Source: Bacteriovoracaceae bacterium (GTDB lineage: Bacteria > Bdellovibrionota > Bacteriovoracia > Bacteriovoracales > Bacteriovoracaceae). Taken from it: a stretch of DNA of 64,000 nt. The notes beneath the pieces are model-generated. The model saw nothing but the letters and a program-made list of their open reading frames with translations. It searched no databases and was not told where the DNA came from. The stretch is taken from the NCBI GenBank assembly GCA_016784965.1, contig JADHTQ010000002.1:1-64000 (forward strand), in the 5' to 3' direction. Made by a program: the position numbers and the translations under genes. Positions 15,601 to 24,190 of this stretch are shown piece after piece; within the stretch, counting starts at the first letter, position 1; every line of letters begins with the position of its first letter.

Positions 15601-15692
15601 TTATTAATCCAATTTTATTGTTTATTATTACTAAACTTTACCCATAAAACCCAAATCTACTCTAGGGGTGATTTTAGTTAGCAAAACCCTCG

Positions 15693-15722
15693 TTGTCAAA
15701 AATAAGAATATTGGGATACAAT
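15693..15722 (+). promoter_or_regulatory. Sigma-70-type promoter
   Basis: TTGTCA (15693-15698) and TACAAT (15717-15722) are separated by 18 bases and lie 45 bases before the start codon at 15767. Both boxes fit the consensus well, and the position is right for the small beta-barrel gene and the larger one after it. Confidence 0.5.
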
Positions 15723-15766
15723 AATCTAGCACCCGTTTAATATATTTATAATACGAGGATAATTAC

Positions 15767-16267
15767 ATGCTTTATACTAGATGGTACCAATTCATAATTA
15801 CTTGCGTAATTTTAATGCTTTTTGTTAGTTCGTCCTATGGCGCTAGTCGCGTTAGCCGGCTCGGCATTGGAATAAGCACTCAATTAACTAATGATCTTCC
15901 CGCTATTTCATTTAAATTTCAACGCTCAAAATCATTCGCCCTCGGAGGCATTACAGCCATTAGCACAAAAAAGGAAGGGGGAGGATATAGTGTTGGACTA
16001 AAGCTTTATAGAGTCTTATTTGATGAACCCCAGCTTAATTTCTATGCTGCAGTTATGGGTGCATTGATGAGTATTACACATGAAACCACTGAAAACGAAT
16101 CGGGCTTCCAAGTCAATTTTACAGTTGGTTCAGAGTTTCACTTCGCGGGTCTAGATAGCATCGGCTTTAGCTTTGAGTGCGGCTTCTCCATAAATAAACT
16201 TGCAACCCTAGATATAGAGACAGTTGGTTATAATTTTCTAACAGCGGGTATTCACTTTTATCTCTAA
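15767..16267 (+). CDS. Small outer-membrane beta-barrel-like protein
   Basis: A signal peptide ends near S-S-Y-G-A (about residue 26). The remaining ~140 residues alternate short hydrophobic strands with glycine turns and end in H-F-Y-L, as in small outer-membrane barrels. No cysteine pair, enzyme motif or named family is recognised. An ACGAGGA ribosome binding site precedes the ATG. The following barrel gene begins 33 bases later and is probably cotranscribed. Confidence 0.6.
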   Translation: MLYTRWYQFIITCVILMLFVSSSYGASRVSRLGIGISTQLTNDLPAISFKFQRSKSFALGGITAISTKKEGGGYSVGLKLYRVLFDEPQLNFYAAVMGALMSITHETTENESGFQVNFTVGSEFHFAGLDSIGFSFECGFSINKLATLDIETVGYNFLTAGIHFYL

Positions 16268-16300
16268 CATATAAAAAGGATCGTGGAGGGATCAATTAAT

Positions 16301-17137
16301 ATGCAGTTAGGCAGCAAACATCCCATAATTTTTTTTGCACTAGCAGTCTTGTTGCAAATGTTAACCAGTAGTTTGAACTTGGCCCGTGGGTCAGGTGAAG
16401 CAGACTTTGGAGATGACATGAATATTGGTGGCGATATTTTTGATGACTTCAATGAAGATATCGAGGCAACTAGAGTACTCGAAGATGAGCGCTTCTATCG
16501 CTACGGTCGCTTCTTTTCTTTTAACCTGGGACTAGGACTCACCGATTTTGATGGAAACAGAGGTGCAGCTTATGACAATGAACCCCCAACATATGGGCTA
16601 TCATTATACTTTTTTAGTGATTTTAAAGCTTCATATGGCATAGGAGTCGAATATTCCAAACATCATTTCATACTCGATAGACCCGTTAATGCCCATCACG
16701 TTTTTATAGACGAAGACGCAGCAGATCCAGAGATAGATATGCAAAAGGGAGTTGGTCTCATTGAAGTCAACTTGATTAGAATCTATTTTGCATATCGATA
16801 CTATTTAGATACCGCAAACTTAGGGACGGCCATCACCTACTCCAACCCTTACGCCACGGCTAGGGCAGAATACTGGTATGCAAACCTACAATTCACTGAT
16901 CAAAAAAACTACCCTGACGACAAGGGGGGAGGTATGGGTATTGGATTCGGGGGAGGCTTTGATTTTCCAATTCGCCTAAAAGAAACTTACCTAAATGTCG
17001 AATTTCTTTTGCATCTCGTTAATTTCCACGATAAATTCACCCACGATTATGCTCCAGTTCCAAATGGTACTTTCGGGTATGACGATATGACGGGTAGTGT
17101 TTATTCGGTTATGGTTTCTTACGTCATGAGTTGGTAA
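16301..17137 (+). CDS. Outer-membrane beta-barrel protein
   Basis: The ATG at 16301 is preferred over a GTG at 16283 because GGAGGG lies about ten bases before it. A signal peptide ends near L-A-R-G-S. An acidic linker (about residues 31-55) is followed by a barrel region of strands with aromatic girdles (F-F-S-F-N-L-G-L-G-L; Y-G-L-S-L-Y-F-F). Its last strand is Y-S-V-M-V-S-Y-V. The 278-residue product has no family I can name. Confidence 0.6.
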   Translation: MQLGSKHPIIFFALAVLLQMLTSSLNLARGSGEADFGDDMNIGGDIFDDFNEDIEATRVLEDERFYRYGRFFSFNLGLGLTDFDGNRGAAYDNEPPTYGLSLYFFSDFKASYGIGVEYSKHHFILDRPVNAHHVFIDEDAADPEIDMQKGVGLIEVNLIRIYFAYRYYLDTANLGTAITYSNPYATARAEYWYANLQFTDQKNYPDDKGGGMGIGFGGGFDFPIRLKETYLNVEFLLHLVNFHDKFTHDYAPVPNGTFGYDDMTGSVYSVMVSYVMSW

Positions 17138-17146
17138 ATCAGGCCC

Positions 17147-17713
17147 CTAGTTCTCTTTAAAATTGATGACCATTTTTTTACCATTTCGGGCAATCCTCTT
17201 CCACGATATGAGCAGTCCATTATTAAAAACGAAACTATCTCTTAGGACACTTTTATCATCGGAGGGGTAGATAATACTAGATAATCCCTTTTTATCCTTT
17301 GCAATTTTTAAATTACAAACTCCTTTTTTAGCATAATTTTTAAGTGCAATAGCTGCGGAAGTGGCCCAAACGAGTTCTTTTCGAGGATTTATTTTTGGGA
17401 AGGTGACAAAACCTTTTGAATTAGCATCGGGATGCTGTGGGTAAAATTTAACAATACCGGTGGGTTCTTTTTTTACCTGACATTTGTCCCGTCTACAGTT
17501 AATCAAGGCCCTTCTTTTAAAAAAGCTCCCTTCACTGGTTTTGGTTGTTGACCTGTTATACCAGTTAGTAGATGAAATTATTAGCTTTTGCTTGGCGAGA
17601 TTAACGTCTGAACAATCACACATGGCTGTGCGCACAAAAAATAGAAGCATCATAGCTATGAACATAATTTGTCTAATAACTACCTCCATTAAACAACTTA
17701 GACCATGTAACAT
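17147..17713 (-). CDS. Small secreted hypothetical protein
   Basis: The 188-residue product has a hydrophobic export segment that ends near T-A-M-C-D-C. The start is uncertain: ATGs at 17713, 17689 and 17665 are all in frame, and none has an ideally spaced ribosome binding site. The mature part is basic, contains several cysteines (C-D-C, C-R-R-D-K-C) and a C-terminal segment of strands. No domain is recognised. It is divergent from the sigma-54-preceded lipoprotein operon and convergent with the barrel gene nine bases away. Confidence 0.5.
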   Translation of the reverse strand: MLHGLSCLMEVVIRQIMFIAMMLLFFVRTAMCDCSDVNLAKQKLIISSTNWYNRSTTKTSEGSFFKRRALINCRRDKCQVKKEPTGIVKFYPQHPDANSKGFVTFPKINPRKELVWATSAAIALKNYAKKGVCNLKIAKDKKGLSSIIYPSDDKSVLRDSFVFNNGLLISWKRIARNGKKMVINFKEN

Positions 17714-17767
17714 TTTTTCTCAAGATAGTAAAATATGTCTGCCCGTGTTAATTTTTATTAATATAAA

Positions 17768-17788
17768 AGTGTATAAATATTATACACT
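17768..17788. promoter_or_regulatory. Perfect 9-3-9 palindrome, candidate activator/repressor site
   Basis: AGTGTATAA (17768-17776) and TTATACACT (17780-17788) are perfect inverted repeats with a 3-base spacer. The centre lies about 113 bases upstream of the -24 element of the sigma-54-type promoter, the distance usual for an enhancer-binding protein site. A near-identical palindrome occurs at 63752-63774 beside another sigma-54-type promoter. Confidence 0.5.
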
Positions 17789-17890
17789 ATTTACTTTTTT
17801 ACATATCTATGATACAGTGCATCATGCCAGTAGTGTGTATATTTTACTCAGTTATTAATATGTTATGATTAATATGAAATCGGAGGATTG

Positions 17891-17906
17891 TGGCACATTT
17901 GTTGCA
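17891..17906 (+). promoter_or_regulatory. Sigma-54-type (-24/-12) promoter
   Basis: TGGCAC, five bases, TTGCA matches the RpoN consensus TGGCAC-N5-TTGCW exactly. It lies 44 bases before the ATG of the outer-membrane protein gene at 17950, giving a ~30-base leader, and should drive that gene and at least the first large lipoprotein gene (their coding sequences touch). Such promoters need an enhancer-binding activator; one with an intact G-A-F-T-G-A motif is encoded at 35068-36411. Confidence 0.7.
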
Positions 17907-17949
17907 GCAAATAGTAAAAAGAACTTAATTTTAGTAAAAAGGCATTTTT

Positions 17950-19053
17950 ATGAAAAAGTATTTGCTCTTCAATTCATTAATTACAACAATCACCACTTTG
18001 TTGGTCCTGCTGACCTCTAACTATGCATACGCCAAAAACCTAACCATCCAAAAAGAATCATCCTTCTACGCGTTTTCAGTCGACAGTGCTAAAAATGAAG
18101 CTCGTATTTTCGGGATAGATTTTAAATTTAAGGTTAACTACGGAATCAGCGATAACCTTACCGCCTCATTAAAGGCCGGCGTCGTCCTTGAGACAGGGAG
18201 CCAAAAATCCTTAAATGTCGACGAGTTTGCGCCAGGTTATCGGATAAAGCTAGATGAAGGTTACTTGCGATGGCAGCCATTATCTCAAGTTGAGCTAAAG
18301 TTTGGAGGCATCAATCAAAAGGAATATGGTGTTCCAATATTTTTAGACTCAGTAGTCTTTGTAGGTGCAAAGCAAAAAATATCAGTACTAAAATTCGATA
18401 ATTTCCTAGATACATATCTTTCTGCCCAACAAGCAATTCCAAGTAACCATGCTCTGTCAACGAGACTTGGCGCAGTAATTGAGGGCACACCTTCTTTATT
18501 TATAGAATCTTTAGGGATTAACTTAAAAACCAGATACTTACAACTAACAACAGAGGGCTCTTATTTTTATTTTAGCAACCTATACGGTAATGTGGCCAAA
18601 ACCTCTGGGTTTATGGGAAATTCCGTTACAGGAACTGAAAATGATGACACTGCCAAATTTCTTTATAACTTCCAAGGTATCGTCCTAAATGCAGTTGCAA
18701 CTATCTATATCAACGACGAACTCAACATTGACGTCCATGGTAGCTACTTAAACAATACTGAAGCACCAGTCAACAAAGCAATGGGATATATTGCAGGTGC
18801 AGGTCTTGTATATAATAAGATCTATTCCTCTTTTGACATCTTTTATAATGAGCAAGATAGCTCCCCAGCATATTACAACAGCTCCAAATTCGGTCACAAT
18901 AATAGAGAGGGCATCTCCTTGATATTAGGACATAAGTGGCAAAATGATTTAATGGATTTAAGCCTACAATATGTTGATTCTAAAGTTATAAATATAAGTG
19001 CACATCAATCAGACGCGAAAATTATAAGCCTAACCTTTGCAAAGGAGTTTTAA
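17950..19053 (+). CDS. Outer-membrane beta-barrel, first gene of the lipoprotein operon
   Basis: The 367-residue protein has a signal peptide ending near A-Y-A-K (about residue 28). A porin-like series of amphipathic strands follows, including G-Y-R-I-K-L-D-E-G-Y-L-R-W and F-G-G-I-N-Q-K-E-Y-G, and it ends in F-A-K-E-F. The terminal Phe is the usual Bam recognition residue. It follows a sigma-54-type promoter, and its TAA overlaps the ATG of the next lipoprotein gene (TAATG). The coupling suggests the barrel and the lipoproteins act together at the outer membrane. Confidence 0.7.
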   Translation: MKKYLLFNSLITTITTLLVLLTSNYAYAKNLTIQKESSFYAFSVDSAKNEARIFGIDFKFKVNYGISDNLTASLKAGVVLETGSQKSLNVDEFAPGYRIKLDEGYLRWQPLSQVELKFGGINQKEYGVPIFLDSVVFVGAKQKISVLKFDNFLDTYLSAQQAIPSNHALSTRLGAVIEGTPSLFIESLGINLKTRYLQLTTEGSYFYFSNLYGNVAKTSGFMGNSVTGTENDDTAKFLYNFQGIVLNAVATIYINDELNIDVHGSYLNNTEAPVNKAMGYIAGAGLVYNKIYSSFDIFYNEQDSSPAYYNSSKFGHNNREGISLILGHKWQNDLMDLSLQYVDSKVINISAHQSDAKIISLTFAKEF

Positions 19054-21425
19054 TGAAGTTGAGTTGGTTACTCATATTCATATTGCCAATCTTGCTGCTG
19101 TTGACTAGCTGTAACCGCGAACAGGAGGATGTTCTATCTTCTTCAATATTTTTCAACAAAGTCACAATTTCAAAAGGAACCTACTTACCACAATACGAGT
19201 TAAAAGATAAAATAGTGAGGTATCGAAAGGCCCACTTTAAAGTTTGTCTCAATGATCCAGTCAGTAAAAAGCCAATAGCCCATTATGGATTTAAGGCTTC
19301 TTTAACTCTTAAACAGGCAAAACCAGCAATTGTCATAGACCAAAAAATTACAAACTTTAACCAGCGCTTTGAGCCTTTACTTACTGACTCTTCAGGCTGC
19401 CTGGAATTTTATAAAATCATTCAATTTAATACTACAAACTATAGCGATTGGTCCCGGTACCTGCTAACTATAAAAGACGGCGGTGCTGGTATTTACAAAG
19501 ATAACACTATGACAAGAAATGTCTGTGTTAATGGTCGCATTAATAACGAAGATTTTGGCATAGACTCCGATGCACCAGGAAATTCGTGTCCTGAGGCAGA
19601 AGCTTCTTCACCACAATTGTACATAAGTGATGTGGAGTATAAATACTTAGAAAATGTTACCAACTCCGTGAAATTAAATAAGCACATGCATCTAGCATTA
19701 AAAAAGCGTGTAGAAATCACACTTAAACCAAGAATGCTTGTCGCTAATGATTTTAATGGCAAAGAGTCTGATCGAAGCGTGCATAAAGGTAAATACCATA
19801 TTAAAGTTTTATTCTTTACCCCAAAAAAAGCCGGTGCTCTATTTGATAAACAGGATTTAATAAATTCCAGCTCTAGTGATTTTGAATTTTTAACTGGGGC
19901 AATTTCAACTGATGCCCAAAAAATTAGAAATGGGGAAGTTGTCTTCAATATTGACCTACCTATACTTTATGGGGATTACTCTAAGATGATGACCAGAGGG
20001 CGTATCTTAATTGAAATGTATCCAAGCCAAGATAAGTTGCGGCACAAATCACATCAAATTAGCTACTTGCCAGCAATTTCCATTGCAAACTTCACAGGCG
20101 TTGACAACTCAAAACAGACAATACGAACTTTCATTACTGACTCAGAACAAAAGCAAAAAGTTGTAAATCAAATAAGTGACTACATGACTCACTTTATAAA
20201 GACAAAAATTAAAACCTTAGAGCCTGATACAAACCTCGAATCTCCACGCAAAATGTACTCTGAGTTTTTAAACTTAGACCTCAAAAGGAATAATATCCGC
20301 AGTAAAGTGGTAGAATGGAGCATTGATAAATTTAATTCTAAATTAGAACCGGTTTATAAGGTTCTTGATACTAAAATTTTTAATGCCTCAAAGTCACATG
20401 CAGATTATAAGCTTAGCGCTAAGGATGTTGATGCAATAGTGAGTTTAGATCCTTCAAAAAGTGATGCATCTGTAAGTCTTAATACATTACAGGCCAAATT
20501 CTGTAAACTCTTTGATAAAAGGCCAATCCAGTTAATATTTCACCATACAAGTTATACTGGAAGATACAAAAAGTGCCTCGAAAACCCAAGCAAGTTTTTG
20601 AATATCTCAGCGACAAAACACATTGAAAAAATTCACTCTATTAAAAAAGTCGTTGAAGATAGACCTAGATATTTAAATACTGGTGATTCATATATGGCAA
20701 ACGCTAGTAGGCAGGCGTTGATCGAAAATGGTACTAGATTAGTTAAAGGGCTAACCTTGGTTGGTGCGACAGCTAGCCTTTCAAAAGCTTTGCGCAAGCT
20801 ACCTTCTCTTGTTGGATCCCTCACGGGTGGTATTCTTGGAACATATGATGTTTATACAACTGAAAGTCAACTGGAGTCCTTAGGTGAAACTTCCCGTATT
20901 TTTCAAGGCATAACCTTGCGTTATGATGTTAGTGGTCTATATATTAAATTTCAAGCCGACACTGCAAGTTGTGTATATGTCTCTAAAAAAACTAAACCAA
21001 AAGTAAAAAACTCCTCTTCGAGGTGGTATAGACGAACTTACGCAAAGCCTGAAAAACCAAACAACATTTACAAGATCTGTATTGAAAATAAAGCTGAGCA
21101 ATTGACTGAGAAGTGGCATTTTATCCACGACACCAACCGTTCAAAAAATAATGGAATGTTTAAAGATCCATATGCCGTTGATGCTGTCAGCAGTAAGGTC
21201 ATCCGAGGTGAAGCTGTATTTTTTGATTTTAGACGAAGGTGTGAAGACAAGAAAAAGAAAGTCGTGTTCAAAATGGCCAGAAACAACGAATTAGCCAATA
21301 ACTACATAGAAGCTTATGGTGGTACAAACAAGTCAACCATAAAGTCTTTAAAAGAACATAACGACAATTCTTTTCCAGGCTTATTTATTCCATTTATTGG
21401 GTCTATGTCCCCTGAATCACTATAA
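19053..21425 (+). CDS. Large lipoprotein, paralogue 1 of 3
   Basis: The 790-residue protein starts at a TAATG overlap with the barrel gene. It has the lipobox L-L-T-S-C, so it should be lipid-anchored. It shares with the next two genes a conserved block (about residues 110-170): a G-C-L/F residue pair, Y-S-D-W-S, a D-x-x-x-G-x-Y segment and D-F-G-I-D. All three also share a K-L-C-K-L region near the middle and an end reading F-P-G-L/M-I-L/F-P-F/Y. No known domain is recognised. Cysteines in the C-terminal third (S-C-V-Y, I-C-I-E) may pair. Confidence 0.7.
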   Translation: MKLSWLLIFILPILLLLTSCNREQEDVLSSSIFFNKVTISKGTYLPQYELKDKIVRYRKAHFKVCLNDPVSKKPIAHYGFKASLTLKQAKPAIVIDQKITNFNQRFEPLLTDSSGCLEFYKIIQFNTTNYSDWSRYLLTIKDGGAGIYKDNTMTRNVCVNGRINNEDFGIDSDAPGNSCPEAEASSPQLYISDVEYKYLENVTNSVKLNKHMHLALKKRVEITLKPRMLVANDFNGKESDRSVHKGKYHIKVLFFTPKKAGALFDKQDLINSSSSDFEFLTGAISTDAQKIRNGEVVFNIDLPILYGDYSKMMTRGRILIEMYPSQDKLRHKSHQISYLPAISIANFTGVDNSKQTIRTFITDSEQKQKVVNQISDYMTHFIKTKIKTLEPDTNLESPRKMYSEFLNLDLKRNNIRSKVVEWSIDKFNSKLEPVYKVLDTKIFNASKSHADYKLSAKDVDAIVSLDPSKSDASVSLNTLQAKFCKLFDKRPIQLIFHHTSYTGRYKKCLENPSKFLNISATKHIEKIHSIKKVVEDRPRYLNTGDSYMANASRQALIENGTRLVKGLTLVGATASLSKALRKLPSLVGSLTGGILGTYDVYTTESQLESLGETSRIFQGITLRYDVSGLYIKFQADTASCVYVSKKTKPKVKNSSSRWYRRTYAKPEKPNNIYKICIENKAEQLTEKWHFIHDTNRSKNNGMFKDPYAVDAVSSKVIRGEAVFFDFRRRCEDKKKKVVFKMARNNELANNYIEAYGGTNKSTIKSLKEHNDNSFPGLFIPFIGSMSPESL

Positions 21426-21555
21426 AAATAAACCATGTAAATCCTACACGGTGCATTGCATCGCGAGAAAACAAATGTTAAATTATACTATGCTAAGAAG
21501 GAATGCCCTCTCAAATTACTTTTAGATGAGGCATATACTAATTAGGAGATAAAGC

Positions 21556-24027
21556 TTGAAGAGATTTTTTTACCTGGCCATTCTACTTCTAAATTTCATC
21601 TTACTATTTAGTTGTAGAAACGAAGAAACGGCCACCAGTGATCTCTTGCAGTATGGATCATCTTCTTCATCACTCATTGATAGAGTTACAATAGTACCAG
21701 CTTCACTTGTAGAAAAAAGCTCATACAGTGCATCGCCAATTCGTCACCTTTCTGTAAATTTTGAGATTTGCTTGATGGACCCTCAGGCAAAACAACCAAT
21801 CAAGCATTATGATTTTGGTGTTTCCTTAGAAACCATCAAAAGGAACCCATACCTTAGCGCAAATGAGACGTTAAATACCGAAAATAGACGTTTCACATCC
21901 GCCACAACTGATGGCCGAGGGTGTTTAGTAGTAGACAAAACGATCGATTATAACATCACCAGCTACAGTGATTGGTCAGAATATAAGGTCAAACTACAAG
22001 ATTTTGAGGGAGGTGTTTACAAGGGCATTGATATCTCCAGAACCGTTTATATCAATCCACATATAAAAAATAAAGATTTCGGGATAGATCAAAAAAGGAA
22101 GTTGCCCCCCAGAACTTTTAAAATCAGTCCTCGTATTCAAATACCAAAATTAACAGTCACACACCTTGGCGATGACGAATCAAGCTATAAAATGAATAAG
22201 TATCTTCACCTTGGTTTGGATAAAGTATTTAATATCCATTTTAACCCCGCAATAAAGCGCGCCAATAGCTACGATGGAATCAAGCCAAACGATCTATTGT
22301 TAATTGGTAAATACTCTGTCAGGACCGTTGTCTTAACACCTAAACATTCAAAAGTTAAAGCAACAAGAAAAAATATTGTTAATGCTATCGCTGGAAAAGG
22401 AAAAAACTACACAATTCTAACAACTTCAACGACAAAGCTTGAAAATGAAGACGATTCCGCTTCAAATTTGATAAACGGATTAGCATCGGCAGAATTGGCC
22501 TTTCCTCTGTACCATGCTGAGCTTTCGGACCTAGCAAACAACAACATACTTGTTTTAGAGTTTGCTCCAATCGTTGATAGCAGAGTTGACAAAAGCAGAC
22601 AATCTCAAATTACCCCCCAAATCGTTTATATACCGTTTAGTTACAATGGTTTTCGAGAAAACTTCACAAGAGTATCAAAATCGTTGATACATATGCCCCA
22701 AGATCACAATAACGCTCACGCAGTGACAGAGCTTTTAAGAAACGCCATTAGAACTAGAACCAATACAAAAGCTTTTAAATATTTTAAAAAATCAATATCA
22801 TCTTATGAAATTTACAAACAAGAGATAAAAAAGAAACATGTTTTTGTTTCCCATGAGTCTGAAGAGGACACTTTTTTTACAAGAAAGGAATTCAACATTA
22901 AATGGCAAAGATTCCGAGAAGAAGTAGTCTTGCCACAAAGAGCATATAGGCCAGTTATGATGCCTCTTGTCCTTTATGCTGCAAATAAGTTATATGAAGA
23001 AAAAAAGCCAGAAGAGAGTATTACCCATGATGAGATGAATGATCTCGTCCACAACAACCCCAGTCACTTAACACTACAAAAACTTTGTAAACTATTCATA
23101 GCCCCCCCCATACAATATGACAAACACGATGCTAAAAACCGCGCAACTCTGGATCAATATATGTTCTGTATTGAAAACCCCCAGAAGTTTTTTAGCATAA
23201 CCCCCACCAGGCACACAATGAAGGTGCAGCAAGATTACCCTGTCACCAAAGTAAAAGATGAGGACGGTGTAATGTCTATTGGAGACACTTTTTTCATCAT
23301 GCACAACCACAACTTTGTTCAAGAAAAAGGGGATCGAAATATCATTGGGATAAACCCCGCAAGCTTTTCAACAAGAAGGAACCTCGTATCCTCTGCCTTT
23401 AAAATTATCAAACCTGCCGCCATATTAAGTGCTCTGGATTTTGGTGTATATTTAAGATCAGAAACTTATCATGTAGATGCTCATCAAAAAGTTATCTCAG
23501 AGGTAGGTAGAAATTATATAGATGCTTCGATTAAACATAAGTACCTAGAGCAGCGATTTGAGTTCAAAGCAAGTGTAAAAAAGTGTGTCCTTCTCACCAG
23601 TACAGCACTAGCTAATTATAGAATTTTTAAGAAAGAAAAAGTTTTTCACATGTGTAAAGACAATGACGAAAAACAAGTAATGACAGAGAACTTCTACTAC
23701 CTAACCGGAAAAAGATCTTCTGCCCCATATGACAGTGGTGCCAGAGTTATTAGGGGAAGTGATAACTTTCAACTCCTAAAAAATGTTGAAGAACAAAAAG
23801 GAAGGATCATTCTTCTAAATAAAGTAAAGGATACAAAGATCACTGGCCGCTTTCAACAATATCTTAAGCAGGGACCAGTGGATAGCACAAGCCTTGATAA
23901 AGGCAATGGATCATTTCCAGGCCTTATTCTACCATATTACCAAAACAGTATTATCCAACAAAATAAAACAGAGTTTCTGGCCCCTTTCCCCTACTCCGAC
24001 TACTTAGAAAAGTGGGCAAACAGATAG
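21556..24027 (+). CDS. Large lipoprotein, paralogue 2 of 3
   Basis: The TTG start is supported by TAGGAG seven bases upstream. The 823-residue product has lipobox L-L-F-S-C. It matches paralogue 3 more closely than paralogue 1: both carry Y-I-N-P-H-I/L, D-E-M-N/D-N/D-L-V-H near the middle, G-I-N-P near residue 590, A-R-V/A-I-R-G near 735, and G-S-F-P-G near the end. The 130-base gap before it holds no obvious sigma-54 box, so it may be read from the upstream promoter or a weak local one. Function is unknown. Confidence 0.7.
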   Translation: MKRFFYLAILLLNFILLFSCRNEETATSDLLQYGSSSSSLIDRVTIVPASLVEKSSYSASPIRHLSVNFEICLMDPQAKQPIKHYDFGVSLETIKRNPYLSANETLNTENRRFTSATTDGRGCLVVDKTIDYNITSYSDWSEYKVKLQDFEGGVYKGIDISRTVYINPHIKNKDFGIDQKRKLPPRTFKISPRIQIPKLTVTHLGDDESSYKMNKYLHLGLDKVFNIHFNPAIKRANSYDGIKPNDLLLIGKYSVRTVVLTPKHSKVKATRKNIVNAIAGKGKNYTILTTSTTKLENEDDSASNLINGLASAELAFPLYHAELSDLANNNILVLEFAPIVDSRVDKSRQSQITPQIVYIPFSYNGFRENFTRVSKSLIHMPQDHNNAHAVTELLRNAIRTRTNTKAFKYFKKSISSYEIYKQEIKKKHVFVSHESEEDTFFTRKEFNIKWQRFREEVVLPQRAYRPVMMPLVLYAANKLYEEKKPEESITHDEMNDLVHNNPSHLTLQKLCKLFIAPPIQYDKHDAKNRATLDQYMFCIENPQKFFSITPTRHTMKVQQDYPVTKVKDEDGVMSIGDTFFIMHNHNFVQEKGDRNIIGINPASFSTRRNLVSSAFKIIKPAAILSALDFGVYLRSETYHVDAHQKVISEVGRNYIDASIKHKYLEQRFEFKASVKKCVLLTSTALANYRIFKKEKVFHMCKDNDEKQVMTENFYYLTGKRSSAPYDSGARVIRGSDNFQLLKNVEEQKGRIILLNKVKDTKITGRFQQYLKQGPVDSTSLDKGNGSFPGLILPYYQNSIIQQNKTEFLAPFPYSDYLEKWANR

Positions 24028-24190
24028 AATCTTTAAGTTTAATGAGTTTTTCACACTTCATCCAAATATAAATAATACATGGTACGTAAATTTTACACTC
24101 CTATAGAAACCATCATATATTCATGCTATATTCAGCTCATAACTCATGCTTATTAGCACTTTGATACTACAGACAAAGGACAAGCTCTTA

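Noticed and set aside
17484-17858. Plus-strand 124-codon frame opposite the small secreted protein gene
   Set aside because: Low-complexity hydrophobic composition, no ribosome binding site, and it covers the divergent promoter region.
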